Below are positions 1-7,189 of a stretch of DNA of 7,650 nt, one piece after another. The translations under genes and the position numbers were made by a program. The stretch is from an uncultured Oxalobacter sp. (GTDB lineage Bacteria > Pseudomonadota > Gammaproteobacteria > Burkholderiales > Burkholderiaceae_D), in NCBI GenBank assembly GCA_934270705.1, contig CAKQQG010000057.1:1-7650 (forward strand), written 5' to 3'. How positions within the stretch are numbered: the first letter of the stretch is position 1; every line of letters begins with the position of its first letter. Under the pieces are notes generated by a model. It saw only the letters and a list, made by a program, of their open reading frames with translations, was not told the origin of the DNA and ran no database searches.

Positions 1-2
1 AC

Positions 3-77
3 AACCAAACAATCGACGAACAGCGCAAAAACGCTTCCCACACCGCCGAACCGCCCCTGCCTTTGCCGAACGATTGA
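3..77 (+). CDS. Possible C-terminal end of an upstream gene (partial)
   Basis: One frame is open from the left edge to a TGA at 75-77 and gives 24 residues ending in PLPLPND. The stretch mixes charged and polar residues (TIDEQRKNAS) and about two thirds of its codons end in C or G, as in the clear genes of this window. The two other plus-strand frames read as Arg/Pro/His-rich shadow. I do not recognise the protein and too little is present to assign a family. It could equally be chance open frame, since 24 codons is short. No terminator hairpin with a T run follows it. Confidence 0.35.
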   Translation, partial: NQTIDEQRKNASHTAEPPLPLPND

Positions 78-405
78 TCTTCACAGACCGCCACGCTCCA
101 GACATCGCCATCCCCCTTTCACCGGTCACGTCTTGACCCGCCGGAACCCGACTGCCCATACCAGACCGGTTCCGCCGATCCGGAAACAGTCGCCCGCTTT
201 TCCGCCTTCCGGGATTGATGCAGGCGCCTGTCGTTCGCCGAACATACCCGCGCCGGGCATCGCCTTTCGGCGACTGCATCCTGCCGAAAGGCTATCTGCG
301 ACAATCGCAGCATTTTGACGAAACACCTTTCGCCGGACACGCCGCCGGACTAAAATACCCCGCATATGCCACAGGCAAAACGCCGTTTTCGCATCCGGAA
401 AAATC
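78..405. other. Gene-free stretch ahead of the DUF4405 gene
   Basis: No convincing gene is seen on either strand. Several overlapping open frames exist but their products are Arg/Pro/Cys-rich and lack recognisable motifs. The stretch contains a perfect 10-bp inverted repeat (262-292). A TTGACG at 315-320 has no -10 box at a normal distance, so I could not place a promoter for the downstream gene. Confidence 0.5.
262..292. repeat. Perfect 10-bp inverted repeat (hairpin)
   Basis: The arms gcctttcggc (262-271) and gccgaaaggc (283-292) are exact reverse complements around an 11-base loop. No T run follows on either strand, so it is not a typical rho-independent terminator. It lies 114 bases before the DUF4405 start and could be a leader hairpin or a protein-binding site. 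The function is unknown. Confidence 0.5.
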
Positions 406-1344
406 ATGCATCCCCGAACCGCCGTCCGATTATTCTTCGATCTCGTCATACTCGTCACGCTCGTTTTGCTCTACAACAAACGCGCCATCAGCATGGCCTG
501 GCATGAAATTTCCGGACTGGTTCTGTTCGCCTTCATCGCCGTACATCTCATCATCAACCGCAGATGGATCAGCGCCATCACCGCGCGCCTGTCCTCCGGC
601 AAACTGCCCGCACGCACCCTGCTGAGCTATGCCATCTCCTTCAGCGCATTCATCGCCTTCGTGCTTGTCGCCATCAGCGGCATCGCCATTTCACGCGTCG
701 TATTCGGCATCCACAGCAACCTCGCCGTCTGGAAAATCATGCACAAAACCGGCGCGGCCGTCTCGCTCGCCCTCATCGGCGTCCACCTCGGCCTGCACTA
801 CGACTTCATCGCCAGCATGCTCGCCCAATGGTTCGCCGTACCGGAAAAAGGGCGCTCCATCCTGCATGAACTGCAACTGGTCAAACCGGTTCTCAACATC
901 CCGCGCGGCATACGCACCCTGCTGAAAAACACCTTCATCGTCATCGTACTGGCAGGCGGCGCCGTCAGCTTCGTCACCAGCCCCTACCTGGGCTGGCTCG
1001 CGCTACCCTTCGTCACCCGTCCGGCCAAGCCCGCCACACCGCCGCAAGCCCCCGTCGCCGTCATCGCCGCCGCCCCGCAAGCCGCCGGTGCCGAACGGCC
1101 CGTCCGGCAACAGCAACGCATCCGCGCCCGGGACGGCAGCGGCCAGAAAACCGGATCCGGCGATACCGGAACGCCAAAAACCGTACAAGGCAACAAAGGC
1201 AAGGTACGCGACCAGCCCGGACTGGCGACCATCCTCAAGACACTGGGGCAATACACCAGCATCACCCTGACGATTGCCATCATCACCGCCTTCATCGACG
1301 TCACCTTGCGGAAAATCCGGGAAAAACGCACCCTGGCAGGCTGA
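406..1344 (+). CDS. DUF4405-type multi-pass inner-membrane protein, possible b-type heme carrier
   Basis: The 312-residue product has hydrophobic segments at about residues 9-23, 34-50, 75-96, 114-131, 177-200 and 285-301. The WHEISG...VHLIINRRW block (residues 32-54) is the DUF4405 signature, and a second HKTGA...GVHLGLHY block follows (113-132). H33/H47 and H113/H127 are each 14 residues apart on adjacent helices, the arrangement expected of axial heme ligands in cytochrome b-like four-helix bundles. Heme binding is inferred, not shown. Residues 204-267 form a Pro/Ala- then Gly/Gln/Arg/Lys-rich linker before a last helix, so the protein is longer than the core domain needs. The Shine-Dalgarno is weak (ccggaa, ending six bases before ATG); an in-frame Met at residue 30 would delete helix 1, so the first ATG is preferred. 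The next gene starts 215 bases later, so they are probably not co-transcribed. The redox partner and function are unknown. Confidence 0.8.
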   Translation: MHPRTAVRLFFDLVILVTLVLLYNKRAISMAWHEISGLVLFAFIAVHLIINRRWISAITARLSSGKLPARTLLSYAISFSAFIAFVLVAISGIAISRVVFGIHSNLAVWKIMHKTGAAVSLALIGVHLGLHYDFIASMLAQWFAVPEKGRSILHELQLVKPVLNIPRGIRTLLKNTFIVIVLAGGAVSFVTSPYLGWLALPFVTRPAKPATPPQAPVAVIAAAPQAAGAERPVRQQQRIRARDGSGQKTGSGDTGTPKTVQGNKGKVRDQPGLATILKTLGQYTSITLTIAIITAFIDVTLRKIREKRTLAG

Positions 1345-1503
1345 CAGACATATCACCGCCACCGGCGACGCCTGCCGTCAACAAAACGGCCGACGCCCCC
1401 GTGCCGCCGGCCCGTTGCACCCCGTCAACACCCCGTCAATACAGACCGCACGCGCATGACGTACCTTTTTCCGCCACAAACGCTTTTCCAGCGCTTGTCA
1501 TAC

Positions 1504-1512
1504 TGCTATCAT
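1504..1512 (+). promoter_or_regulatory. Candidate extended -10 promoter for the Sel1 gene
   Basis: TG, one base, then TATCAT (1507-1512) fits an extended -10 box with five of six consensus bases in the hexamer. The -35 position (1484-1489, ttttcc) is weak, as is usual for extended -10 promoters. It lies about 48 bases before the ATG at 1560, in a gap with no other gene. Judged by eye only. Confidence 0.4.
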
Positions 1513-1548
1513 CACGAATTAAAGCTGCATTTCCATCATACTTTTCAC

Positions 1549-1553
1549 AGAGG
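1549..1553 (+). promoter_or_regulatory. Ribosome binding site fixing the Sel1 start
   Basis: AGAGG lies six bases before the ATG at 1560. The frame stays open upstream to 1401, but that extension is Pro/Arg/His-rich and would bury the signal peptide. The ribosome binding site and the signal peptide both point to 1560 as the start. Confidence 0.65.
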
Positions 1554-1559
1554 CCATCC

Positions 1560-2459
1560 ATGCAAGCAAACAAACGGCAAAGCGGATGGAAACGTTACGT
1601 TTCCCTGCTGATTTTCGTCCTTCTGATCGCACCGGCCGGACTGGTATTCGCCGGTGTGGCCGAAGATTCCGCCAAAGGCGTCGCACTGTACAAGGTCCAG
1701 CGCTACGAAGACGCACTCCCCTACCTGCAAAAAGCGGCTGAAGGCGGAGACACCACCGCCCAGCTCTATCTGGGCAACATGTACCGCGAAGGACTGGGCG
1801 TCAAAAAAGACTATGCCAAAACCATCCCATGGTTCGAAAAAGCCGCCGCAGCCGGCAATCCCCGCGCGCAGACCTATCTGGGCATCGCATACAGCGAAGG
1901 ACTGGGCGTCACCCCCGACTATGAAAAAGCCGCCCAATGGTTCCTGAAAGCCGCCGACCAGAACCATCCGCCGGCACAAACCCTCGTCGGCGTCATGTAC
2001 TACAAGGGCATGGGCGTGGAACAGAGCTTTCCCGAAGCCAAAAAATGGCTTGAAAAGGCAGCCGACAACGGCGAACGCGATGCGCAATCGTTTCTGGGTC
2101 TGATCTATCTGGACAGCAGCCGGGAAAAAGACCCTGCCAAAGCCATCAAACTGCTGACCAAGGCCGCCGACCAGAACGAACCGCTGGCACAGACCGTCCT
2201 CGGCATCATGTACATCCAGGGCAAATACGTCAAACAGGACTATGCCAAAGCCGAAGCCCTGCTCACCAAAGGCGCAGAAGCCGGCAATCCTGACGCCGCC
2301 ACCTTCCTGGGCAACATGTACTACCGTGGTCAGGGCGTGAAGAAAAACAAGGAAAAAGCCGTTTACTGGCTCGAAAAATCCGCCATCCGCGGCGACGTCG
2401 ATGCACAGGAACTGCTCTACCGCATCCACCACGCCAAACCCGGCGAATTCGACGACTGA
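1560..2459 (+). CDS. Secreted or periplasmic Sel1-repeat protein (six repeats)
   Basis: The 299-residue product begins with a signal peptide: a basic start (KRQSGWKR, to residue 12), a hydrophobic core (14-29) and a likely cleavage after FA at residue 31. A short TPR-like half unit follows (LYKVQRYEDALPYLQKAAEGG). Six consecutive Sel1 units fill residues 67-281, each 36 residues except the fourth at 35. The pattern is AQxxLGxMYxxGxGVxxD, then an YxKAxxWxxKAAxxG helix. Sel1 repeats are alpha/alpha solenoids that scaffold protein-protein contacts, often in envelope stress, signalling or host interaction; the partner here cannot be read from sequence. There is no transmembrane anchor or lipobox Cys, so a soluble periplasmic or secreted protein is likely. 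The gene has its own candidate promoter and its own terminator and is probably monocistronic. Confidence 0.92.
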   Translation: MQANKRQSGWKRYVSLLIFVLLIAPAGLVFAGVAEDSAKGVALYKVQRYEDALPYLQKAAEGGDTTAQLYLGNMYREGLGVKKDYAKTIPWFEKAAAAGNPRAQTYLGIAYSEGLGVTPDYEKAAQWFLKAADQNHPPAQTLVGVMYYKGMGVEQSFPEAKKWLEKAADNGERDAQSFLGLIYLDSSREKDPAKAIKLLTKAADQNEPLAQTVLGIMYIQGKYVKQDYAKAEALLTKGAEAGNPDAATFLGNMYYRGQGVKKNKEKAVYWLEKSAIRGDVDAQELLYRIHHAKPGEFDD

Positions 2460-2480
2460 ACCGTCATTCGCTCCGAACGA

Positions 2481-2508
2481 AAAACGCCTGCATCGCAGGC
2501 GTTTTTTT
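2481..2508 (+). terminator. Rho-independent terminator after the Sel1 gene
   Basis: The arms aaaacgcctgc (2481-2491) and gcaggcgtttt (2495-2505) form an 11-bp stem around a three-base loop, and the T run continues to 2508. It begins 21 bases after the Sel1 stop and is oriented to end that transcript. On the opposite strand there are only four Ts, so it is mainly one-directional. Confidence 0.9.
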
Positions 2509-2559
2509 ACATCCCCCACCGGAAAAACCGCTATCGTCCCCCCTGTCGCACGGCACGGC

Positions 2560-2745
2560 AACCTGCGCATCGAAGACATCATGGAAGCCTTCGTCACCAG
2601 CATCGTCCTCATCGTCGCCGTCGTCCCCGAAGGACTGCCCACCATCGTCGCCATCTCGCTGTCCATCAACATCATCAAACTCTCACGCGAAAACGCCCTG
2701 GTCAAAAAACTCATCGCATCGGAAACCATCGGCGCCATCAACGTC
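2560..2745 (+). pseudogene. Fragment of a cation-transporting P-type ATPase (M4 region)
   Basis: In one frame about 62 codons read NLRIEDIMEAF, then a hydrophobic helix with VVPEGLPTIVAISL, then KLSRENALVKKLIASETIGAINV. This closely follows the fourth membrane helix and stalk of P2-type (Ca2+-ATPase-like) pumps: PEGLP is the ion-binding motif, and the NALVKKL..ETIG segment normally runs straight into a CSDKTGTLT phosphorylation loop. Here similarity ends at INV, just before the expected phosphorylated Asp, and the sequence becomes Pro/His-rich filler. Upstream similarity fades within about ten codons of the helix. There is no Shine-Dalgarno before the ATG at 2581, and a terminator lies just upstream. 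It is a remnant too short to pump ions. Its frame remains open to 3105, but the rest shows no ATPase motif. Confidence 0.75.
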
Positions 2746-3598
2746 ACCGTCCACACCTCGCCTGCCTTGCCGAACCGCACCGCCTTTGCCGCACCGTTAC
2801 ACCACATACCCGACGGCTTATCCCCATTTCCTGTGGACAACACCGTGAACAGCCACCCTTTTCCCTTTTCCGACAACCACTTGCCCCCTGCACGCCAAAC
2901 GTGCATTCCCCTGCCTTCCGCCCTTGCACCCTTCGCCATCCGGCACAGATTTCCTTACCGAACCACCCGTATCCATCGCGCGAACCGGACAGCACCCGCA
3001 TCCTGCCAACACCTGCCATCCGGAAAAAACCGCCCGGTACCGGTATGCCGGCCAGCCGGTTGCATCCGGTACATCTGTTTCGGGTGGGTGTTTTTCCTTG
3101 CCTGATGAGGAAGCTCCGGTGTCCGTGCCACCGGGTGGTCAGAATAGGGCACCTCCGGACGGTTTGCGGGATGGAGTGTCAATGAAAAGAACACCCCATC
3201 ATTGAGACGCATCCGGAATCCCGAGAGATAGGGTATTGGCACGATGTTCTTCCCTGCGCAGTGGCCAATGCTCGTGCATCCACCTTCTTTCCGGACGACA
3301 ATGCAATCCCGTCCCTATCTGTGTCTTTTCCGACATCCGGAAAACGATACGTTTTCATCGTCTCCCGTCACGATTTGTATTTTACAATGTCGATTACCCC
3401 GTAAAACAGATTCATGGATGGTGCCCCGAAATGCCTTGTCCGAAGACGCCATCAAGCGTTTCCTGTCGACAGGATCGGACATACTTCAGCATCAAAAAAA
3501 CCGGCATCCCATTCATTCCGTCAATTCATTCGGCTTTACCTTCAGACATCTTTTTATCGGAACACTTTTCAACTGGCATTGACACAATACGGGAAGTC
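2746..3598. other. Long gene-free stretch between the ATPase remnant and the BspA-like gene
   Basis: No gene with recognisable motifs, good codon use or a ribosome binding site was found on either strand, although several 90-160-codon frames are open. The left part (about 2980-3075) is dense in ccgg words, including the palindrome ccggtaccgg (3034-3043). A foldable segment lies at 3121-3160 and a 14-bp palindrome, tcctgtcgacagga, at 3461-3474. Composition falls to about 40% GC in 3361-3420 and 3481-3600 by my count, unlike the GC-rich genes to the left. Confidence 0.5.
3121..3160. other. Foldable segment, possible structured RNA or hairpin
   Basis: gtcc (3121-3124) can pair with ggac (3157-3160), and gtgcc (3125-3129) with ggcac (3148-3152), giving nine pairs with a four-base bulge at 3153-3156. 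The interior holds a small ccac/gtgg hairpin. There is no T run and no adjoining gene, so neither a terminator nor a riboswitch can be assigned. Confidence 0.2.
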
Positions 3599-4264
3599 AT
3601 GACAAGCAAAACATACAAGCCCCGCAGTCGGCAGGAACTCAGGAAGCTGGTGAACGACCTGAGCGTCTGCCTTGGCGACATCGACACCTCTCTGATAACT
3701 GACATGAGTTAGCTTTTCTGCGATTCGGAACGTCAAAACTTCGACGGACTTGAAACCTGGGACACATCGAACGTGACCACGATGGAACGCATGTTTTACA
3801 GGACAGAACATTTCAACCATCCCGTCGGGAACTGGAATGTCTCGTCAGTCACGACCATGGAATTACTGTTTTGCGGTTGCAGCGACTTCAATCAGCCGTT
3901 AGAGAATTGGGACGTCTCATCCGTCACCACCATGCAGGAAATGTTCGTGCGCGCAGCGGCGTTCGACCAGCCCATCGACCACTGGGACGTCTCGAAAGTC
4001 AAGGACATGGCCTGTATGTTTTGCGACGCGACCTCGTTCCGGCAGCCGATAACGGCCTGTAAGCTGCGCGACCAGTCACCGAAAGGCATATTCCACAGGT
4101 CGTCACAATACGACGACATGGAATCGCGCGTCATGTGCCTTGCCGCACTTGACGGCGACGCAATGACATACGACCTGGAAGAAATAATCCAAATATTCGG
4201 AGAAAAAGCTGTTCACGACGCACTGCGGCTTTACGGCGCGAAATACAGCCTCAAAGGGTATTAG
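3599..4264 (+). pseudogene. BspA/DUF285-type leucine-rich-repeat gene with in-frame amber stop
   Basis: From the ATG at 3599 the frame reads TSKTYKPRSRQELRKLV, then LGDIDTSLITDMS, the usual opening of BspA-type (DUF285) proteins, and meets TAG at 3710-3712. The same frame continues without a shift: LFCDSERQNFDGLETWD, four 25-residue units of the type FNQPLxNWDVSSVTTMxxMF, a partial fifth (FRQPI), and a C-terminal region of about 65 residues ending KGY before TAG at 4262-4264. Without the amber codon it would encode about 221 residues. Homologues normally run TDMS-x-LF straight through, so one codon appears mutated. The next in-frame starts (GTG 3773, ATG 3782) lack a ribosome binding site and fall inside the first repeat. 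No signal peptide is visible. BspA-type repeats are found in surface and adhesion proteins and also in cytoplasmic copies. The AT-rich upstream DNA suggests horizontal acquisition. Confidence 0.8.
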
Positions 4265-4588
4265 CCCGCAAAGCCGGATCGACATATCCAGACAGGAACA
4301 CACCCCTGCGCACACCGGCGGCGCCACCGGCATCGGACAAGCCACAGCGCCCGAAACGGCGAAACACGCTGCAACGGCGACATTTTCCGGAGCATTCACC
4401 CACCCTTCACCGGAAGCACGAAACGGAACGAACCGGTGAGAAAACCATCCGGACATCTTGCCCCCTTGTCCACGCATTCGGGAACCTGCACGCATGACGC
4501 ACCGATACACTTGCCCACCGGATGCCCCATAAAAAACCGCCCGTTCGTTGCCGGAACGGGCGGTTTCGCCAAAACACCTGTGCAAACG
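4265..4588. other. Convergent intergenic region
   Basis: This gap separates the plus-strand BspA-like gene from the minus-strand autotransporter. I see no gene in it. It contains a near-palindromic GC block (4315-4330, ccgg...ccgg with one mismatched pair) and the autotransporter terminator. No terminator with a T run serves the plus-strand gene. Confidence 0.5.
4531..4566 (-). terminator. Rho-independent terminator of the autotransporter
   Basis: The arms aaaccgcccgttc (4534-4546) and gaacgggcggttt (4554-4566) make a 13-bp stem with a seven-base loop. The A run at 4531-4536 becomes a U run at the 3' end of the minus-strand transcript. It starts 23 bases after the autotransporter stop. On the plus strand only three Ts follow, so it acts mainly on the minus strand. 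Confidence 0.92.
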
Positions 4589-7177
4589 TCAGAACAGATA
4601 ATTCAGGACCAGATGACCGGCCACCCCTTCCCGTTGACCGACATAACCCTGAACGTTCGCATCGACACGCCATGCGCTGTCAGCCGACGGGCTGAAGGTC
4701 ACACCGATTTCACCCACGCCGGTATCGCCTTTCAGACTGTTGTCGTCCAGCGAGTAGCCATAGACGCTGCCTCTGGCCGAACCGGAAAATTCGTGTTCCC
4801 ATGCCACGCCGATATACGGGGTGTATTGTTTGTTTTCCGTGTAGTTGAGCCGTGCGCCGACTTTGGTGCGGTGGCTGTCTATGTCGTCGAAATGGTACGG
4901 GTCGTTGGCGATGTCCGTGTTGTATCCGTCAAGGTGGAGCCACTGGTACCGCGCCGACAGGTCGAGTGTATAGGCTTGTGTGATTTCCCACAGGTAGCCG
5001 ACTCCGACTCCCGCTCCGTAGTAGGTGGAATCTTCGTCGTATTCTCCACGGTTTCCGTTGACGTCATACAAATTGCTTTCGAAATCGGTCGAGGCACGAC
5101 CGACCTTGGCATTGATCTGCGCATAGGCGCCTTTCATCGTGCCTTCGTTTTGCTGGTAGCGGCCGATGATGCCGATGCCGTAGTAGTGAGTGTCTCCGTG
5201 GCCGCTGGCGAAGCTGTTGTCGCTGTCGATGTTTCCCCAGCCCGCTTCGGCATAGACGCTGCCGACGATATCGTATTCTTTCGCCGGATTGAGCTTGCCT
5301 GCCACACCGAGCAACCAGTGGGTTCCGGATACGTTGGCATCTCCCCGCTTGTCGAGATCATGCCGCACATCGCTGCCACGGATAGCGCCATAGACACCCA
5401 TCCCCTTGACCCGGATGGTTTCCAGCGCGTTCATCATCCCCACATCGAGCGCGAAGTCGGTTCCTTCGTTCAAAAATCCGACCGTGGCAAGCCTGCCATT
5501 GGTGAAAATACCGGTCGCCGGATCGACAGTCGTATTGTTCAGGAGCGCTTCGATGGCATTTCCGGTATTCTGTACGGTATAGTTGTGATCCAGTGAAATA
5601 CCTTGCCGGACAACCACCTTGCCAGACACCGTCTTCTCATCGGAAACGATACCGTTGCCGCCGGTATTTTCGATCAAAGTGATCCTTTCGGCGACAGGCT
5701 GCACCGTTTGTCCCCCCGCTATCAATCCCACGGCATTGACCGTCGTGCCGTTCAAATTACTGCCCGAACCCGCCGCATCCTTCAGTTCCAGCACGGCATT
5801 TCCGGATACCGGCGCGGTGGTGGCATTGAAATCGAGATTGACGGTCTGGAAGTTCGCGATATTTTCGACTTCGAGATGGCTGCTGGTGACGTTGAGTACA
5901 TTGCCGGTCTGGACATCACCCCCGTTCGACTTGCCGCCATACACGATACTGGTCGCATAATTGACACCGGCATCGGGCGTCAGCGTCACCGTATTGTTCG
6001 TGGCCGTGCCAACTCCACCGGAATACCCGCCGATAATCTCGCCGGTCACGGCGGCATTTCCGGTAACGGTAACACGGTTGCCGTTCGCATCGCCATTCCT
6101 TTCCGTATAACCGCCCACGACATACTGGGTAACCTGACCGCTTCTGACGACCACCTCATTGTCCAGCGCATTGCCGCTATTCGACCGACCGCCTGCCACA
6201 TACAAGTCAACCGTACCGCCATCGATCGTCACAACATTGCTGACGGCATCGTTTTTCTCGGTAAAGCCGCCCTGGACCTGTCCTTTGACGTTTCCGCCCG
6301 AAAGCGTCACATGGTTATACTGTGCATTGCCATCGCTTTCCACATAACCGCCCGTCACATCCCCGCCGATCGTACCGCTTCTGAGCGTCACATAATTGTT
6401 CTCGACAAGGCCGTTTCTCGTACTGCCGCCCGCGACATATTCGCCGATATCGACACCGGCGCCATCGATCAGCACGGTATTGTTGACAGAATCGCCCACG
6501 ATCACCGAATCGCCGCCCACGACAAACTTGGCCACCCTGGCATTGCCGGTAATCGTGACATGATTGTCATTCGAAGCACTATTATACGAAGCGCCGCCCC
6601 TGACGAATCCGCTCTCGTCATCAGGATTGGTGCTTGGAGGCGCGGCAGGCGCCTTATAACCGATATCGGCATTGCCCGATATCGTGACATAGTTGCCCGT
6701 CGCCGGATCGTTTCGTGCAAAACCGCCGATGACATACTGCCCCACCTTGCCGCCGTCGACCGTCACCCTGTTGCCATATGCGCCGCCATCGTCAAGCGCA
6801 CGGAGTTCCACATAACCGCCCCGGACAAAGCCGGTAACCTCGGCGCCGGATGAAACCGTCACAGTGTTGTATCCGGCATCGCCGCCATTATGCAGGCTGC
6901 CACCATACACATCCCCGTTCACCGTCGCATTGACCGTCACCGTATTGTTCAATGTGCTGCCATCACGTACTTGGCCGCCATAAACATCCCCCGTTACATC
7001 GCTGTCGATGACTTTGACATTGCCGTTATCGTCTGCCAGCACGAACGGCGCATGAGACAGCGCCAGACACACCATCACCGGCAACAGACGCTTGCACCAT
7101 ATTCCTGATACATCCGCCGCATGCTTTTCCGTTTTCAATCCCGAACACTGTCGTGTCTTCCTGCTTTCGATCTCCAT
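4589..7177 (-). CDS. Type V autotransporter with a 13-unit beta-helix-like repeat passenger
   Basis: Numbering counts from the first of two adjacent Met codons (7180). A long basic N-region (1-31) precedes a hydrophobic core (32-48) and likely cleavage after VLA at residue 49, as in autotransporters with extended signal peptides. The passenger (66-435) is 13 imperfect units of about 23-43 residues, typified by VxGGYxxxxGNAxxNxVT then a Gly-rich turn, predicting a stacked beta-helix. Residues 436-590 link it to an autotransporter beta-domain (about 592-863) with alternating aromatic/polar strands, ending NYLF; the C-terminal Phe is typical of outer-membrane barrels assembled by BAM. The family secretes its own passenger; adhesion or autoaggregation is possible but not shown. 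I see no protease motif. The second ATG (7177) sits six bases from AAGGAG against three for the first, so it is preferred. The gene is monocistronic with its own promoter and terminator. Confidence 0.93.
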   Translation of the reverse strand: MEIESRKTRQCSGLKTEKHAADVSGIWCKRLLPVMVCLALSHAPFVLADDNGNVKVIDSDVTGDVYGGQVRDGSTLNNTVTVNATVNGDVYGGSLHNGGDAGYNTVTVSSGAEVTGFVRGGYVELRALDDGGAYGNRVTVDGGKVGQYVIGGFARNDPATGNYVTISGNADIGYKAPAAPPSTNPDDESGFVRGGASYNSASNDNHVTITGNARVAKFVVGGDSVIVGDSVNNTVLIDGAGVDIGEYVAGGSTRNGLVENNYVTLRSGTIGGDVTGGYVESDGNAQYNHVTLSGGNVKGQVQGGFTEKNDAVSNVVTIDGGTVDLYVAGGRSNSGNALDNEVVVRSGQVTQYVVGGYTERNGDANGNRVTVTGNAAVTGEIIGGYSGGVGTATNNTVTLTPDAGVNYATSIVYGGKSNGGDVQTGNVLNVTSSHLEVENIANFQTVNLDFNATTAPVSGNAVLELKDAAGSGSNLNGTTVNAVGLIAGGQTVQPVAERITLIENTGGNGIVSDEKTVSGKVVVRQGISLDHNYTVQNTGNAIEALLNNTTVDPATGIFTNGRLATVGFLNEGTDFALDVGMMNALETIRVKGMGVYGAIRGSDVRHDLDKRGDANVSGTHWLLGVAGKLNPAKEYDIVGSVYAEAGWGNIDSDNSFASGHGDTHYYGIGIIGRYQQNEGTMKGAYAQINAKVGRASTDFESNLYDVNGNRGEYDEDSTYYGAGVGVGYLWEITQAYTLDLSARYQWLHLDGYNTDIANDPYHFDDIDSHRTKVGARLNYTENKQYTPYIGVAWEHEFSGSARGSVYGYSLDDNSLKGDTGVGEIGVTFSPSADSAWRVDANVQGYVGQREGVAGHLVLNYLF
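5876..6985 (-). repeat. Thirteen tandem VxGG...NxVT units in the autotransporter passenger
   Basis: Reading the protein (residues 66-435), the unit starts VYGGQ, VYGGS, VRGGY, VIGGF, VRGGA, VVGGD, VAGGS, VTGGY, VQGGF, VAGGR, VVGGY, IIGGY and VYGGK. Each has an NxV(T) strand about ten to twenty residues later. Lengths run 25, 28, 31, 43, 27, 29, 26, 27, 26, 26, 28, 31 and 23 residues. Unit 4 carries a Pro-rich insertion (YKAPAAPPSTNP). The DNA of the units has diverged, so this is an old protein repeat and not a fresh slippage tract. Confidence 0.85.
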
Positions 7178-7183
7178 CATTCA

Positions 7184-7189
7184 CTCCTT
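7184..7189 (-). promoter_or_regulatory. Shine-Dalgarno of the autotransporter
   Basis: On the minus strand AAGGAG is followed by TGA, then ATG ATG. It is three bases from the first ATG (7180) and six from the second (7177), which favours the second as the main start. The same bases also form a four-codon reading frame, MKKE, whose stop abuts the first ATG. Confidence 0.75.

Noticed and set aside
1545..2939. 464-codon minus-strand frame opposite the Sel1 gene
   Set aside because: It is the antisense shadow of a clear Sel1-repeat gene: its product is Phe/Gly/Val-rich with echoes of the repeats, and it crosses the plus-strand terminator.
3461..3474. 14-bp palindrome tcctgtcgacagga as a LexA-type site
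   Set aside because: LexA boxes in Gram-negatives usually have CTGT and ACAG separated by eight bases; here they are separated by two. No gene sits suitably downstream.
3236..3712. 158-codon plus-strand frame ending at the amber codon
   Set aside because: Only its last 37 codons match the BspA family. The preceding part is Cys/Pro/Ser-rich noise in AT-rich DNA, so the true start is taken as 3599.
4436..5596. 386-codon plus-strand frame over the autotransporter 3' end
   Set aside because: It is antisense to the beta-barrel, spans the autotransporter terminator, and shows no family motif.
5603..6853. 416-codon plus-strand frame inside the autotransporter region
   Set aside because: It is antisense to the passenger repeats and has a repetitive His/Arg/Ile/Asp composition. 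The minus strand has a signal peptide, barrel, Shine-Dalgarno and terminator.
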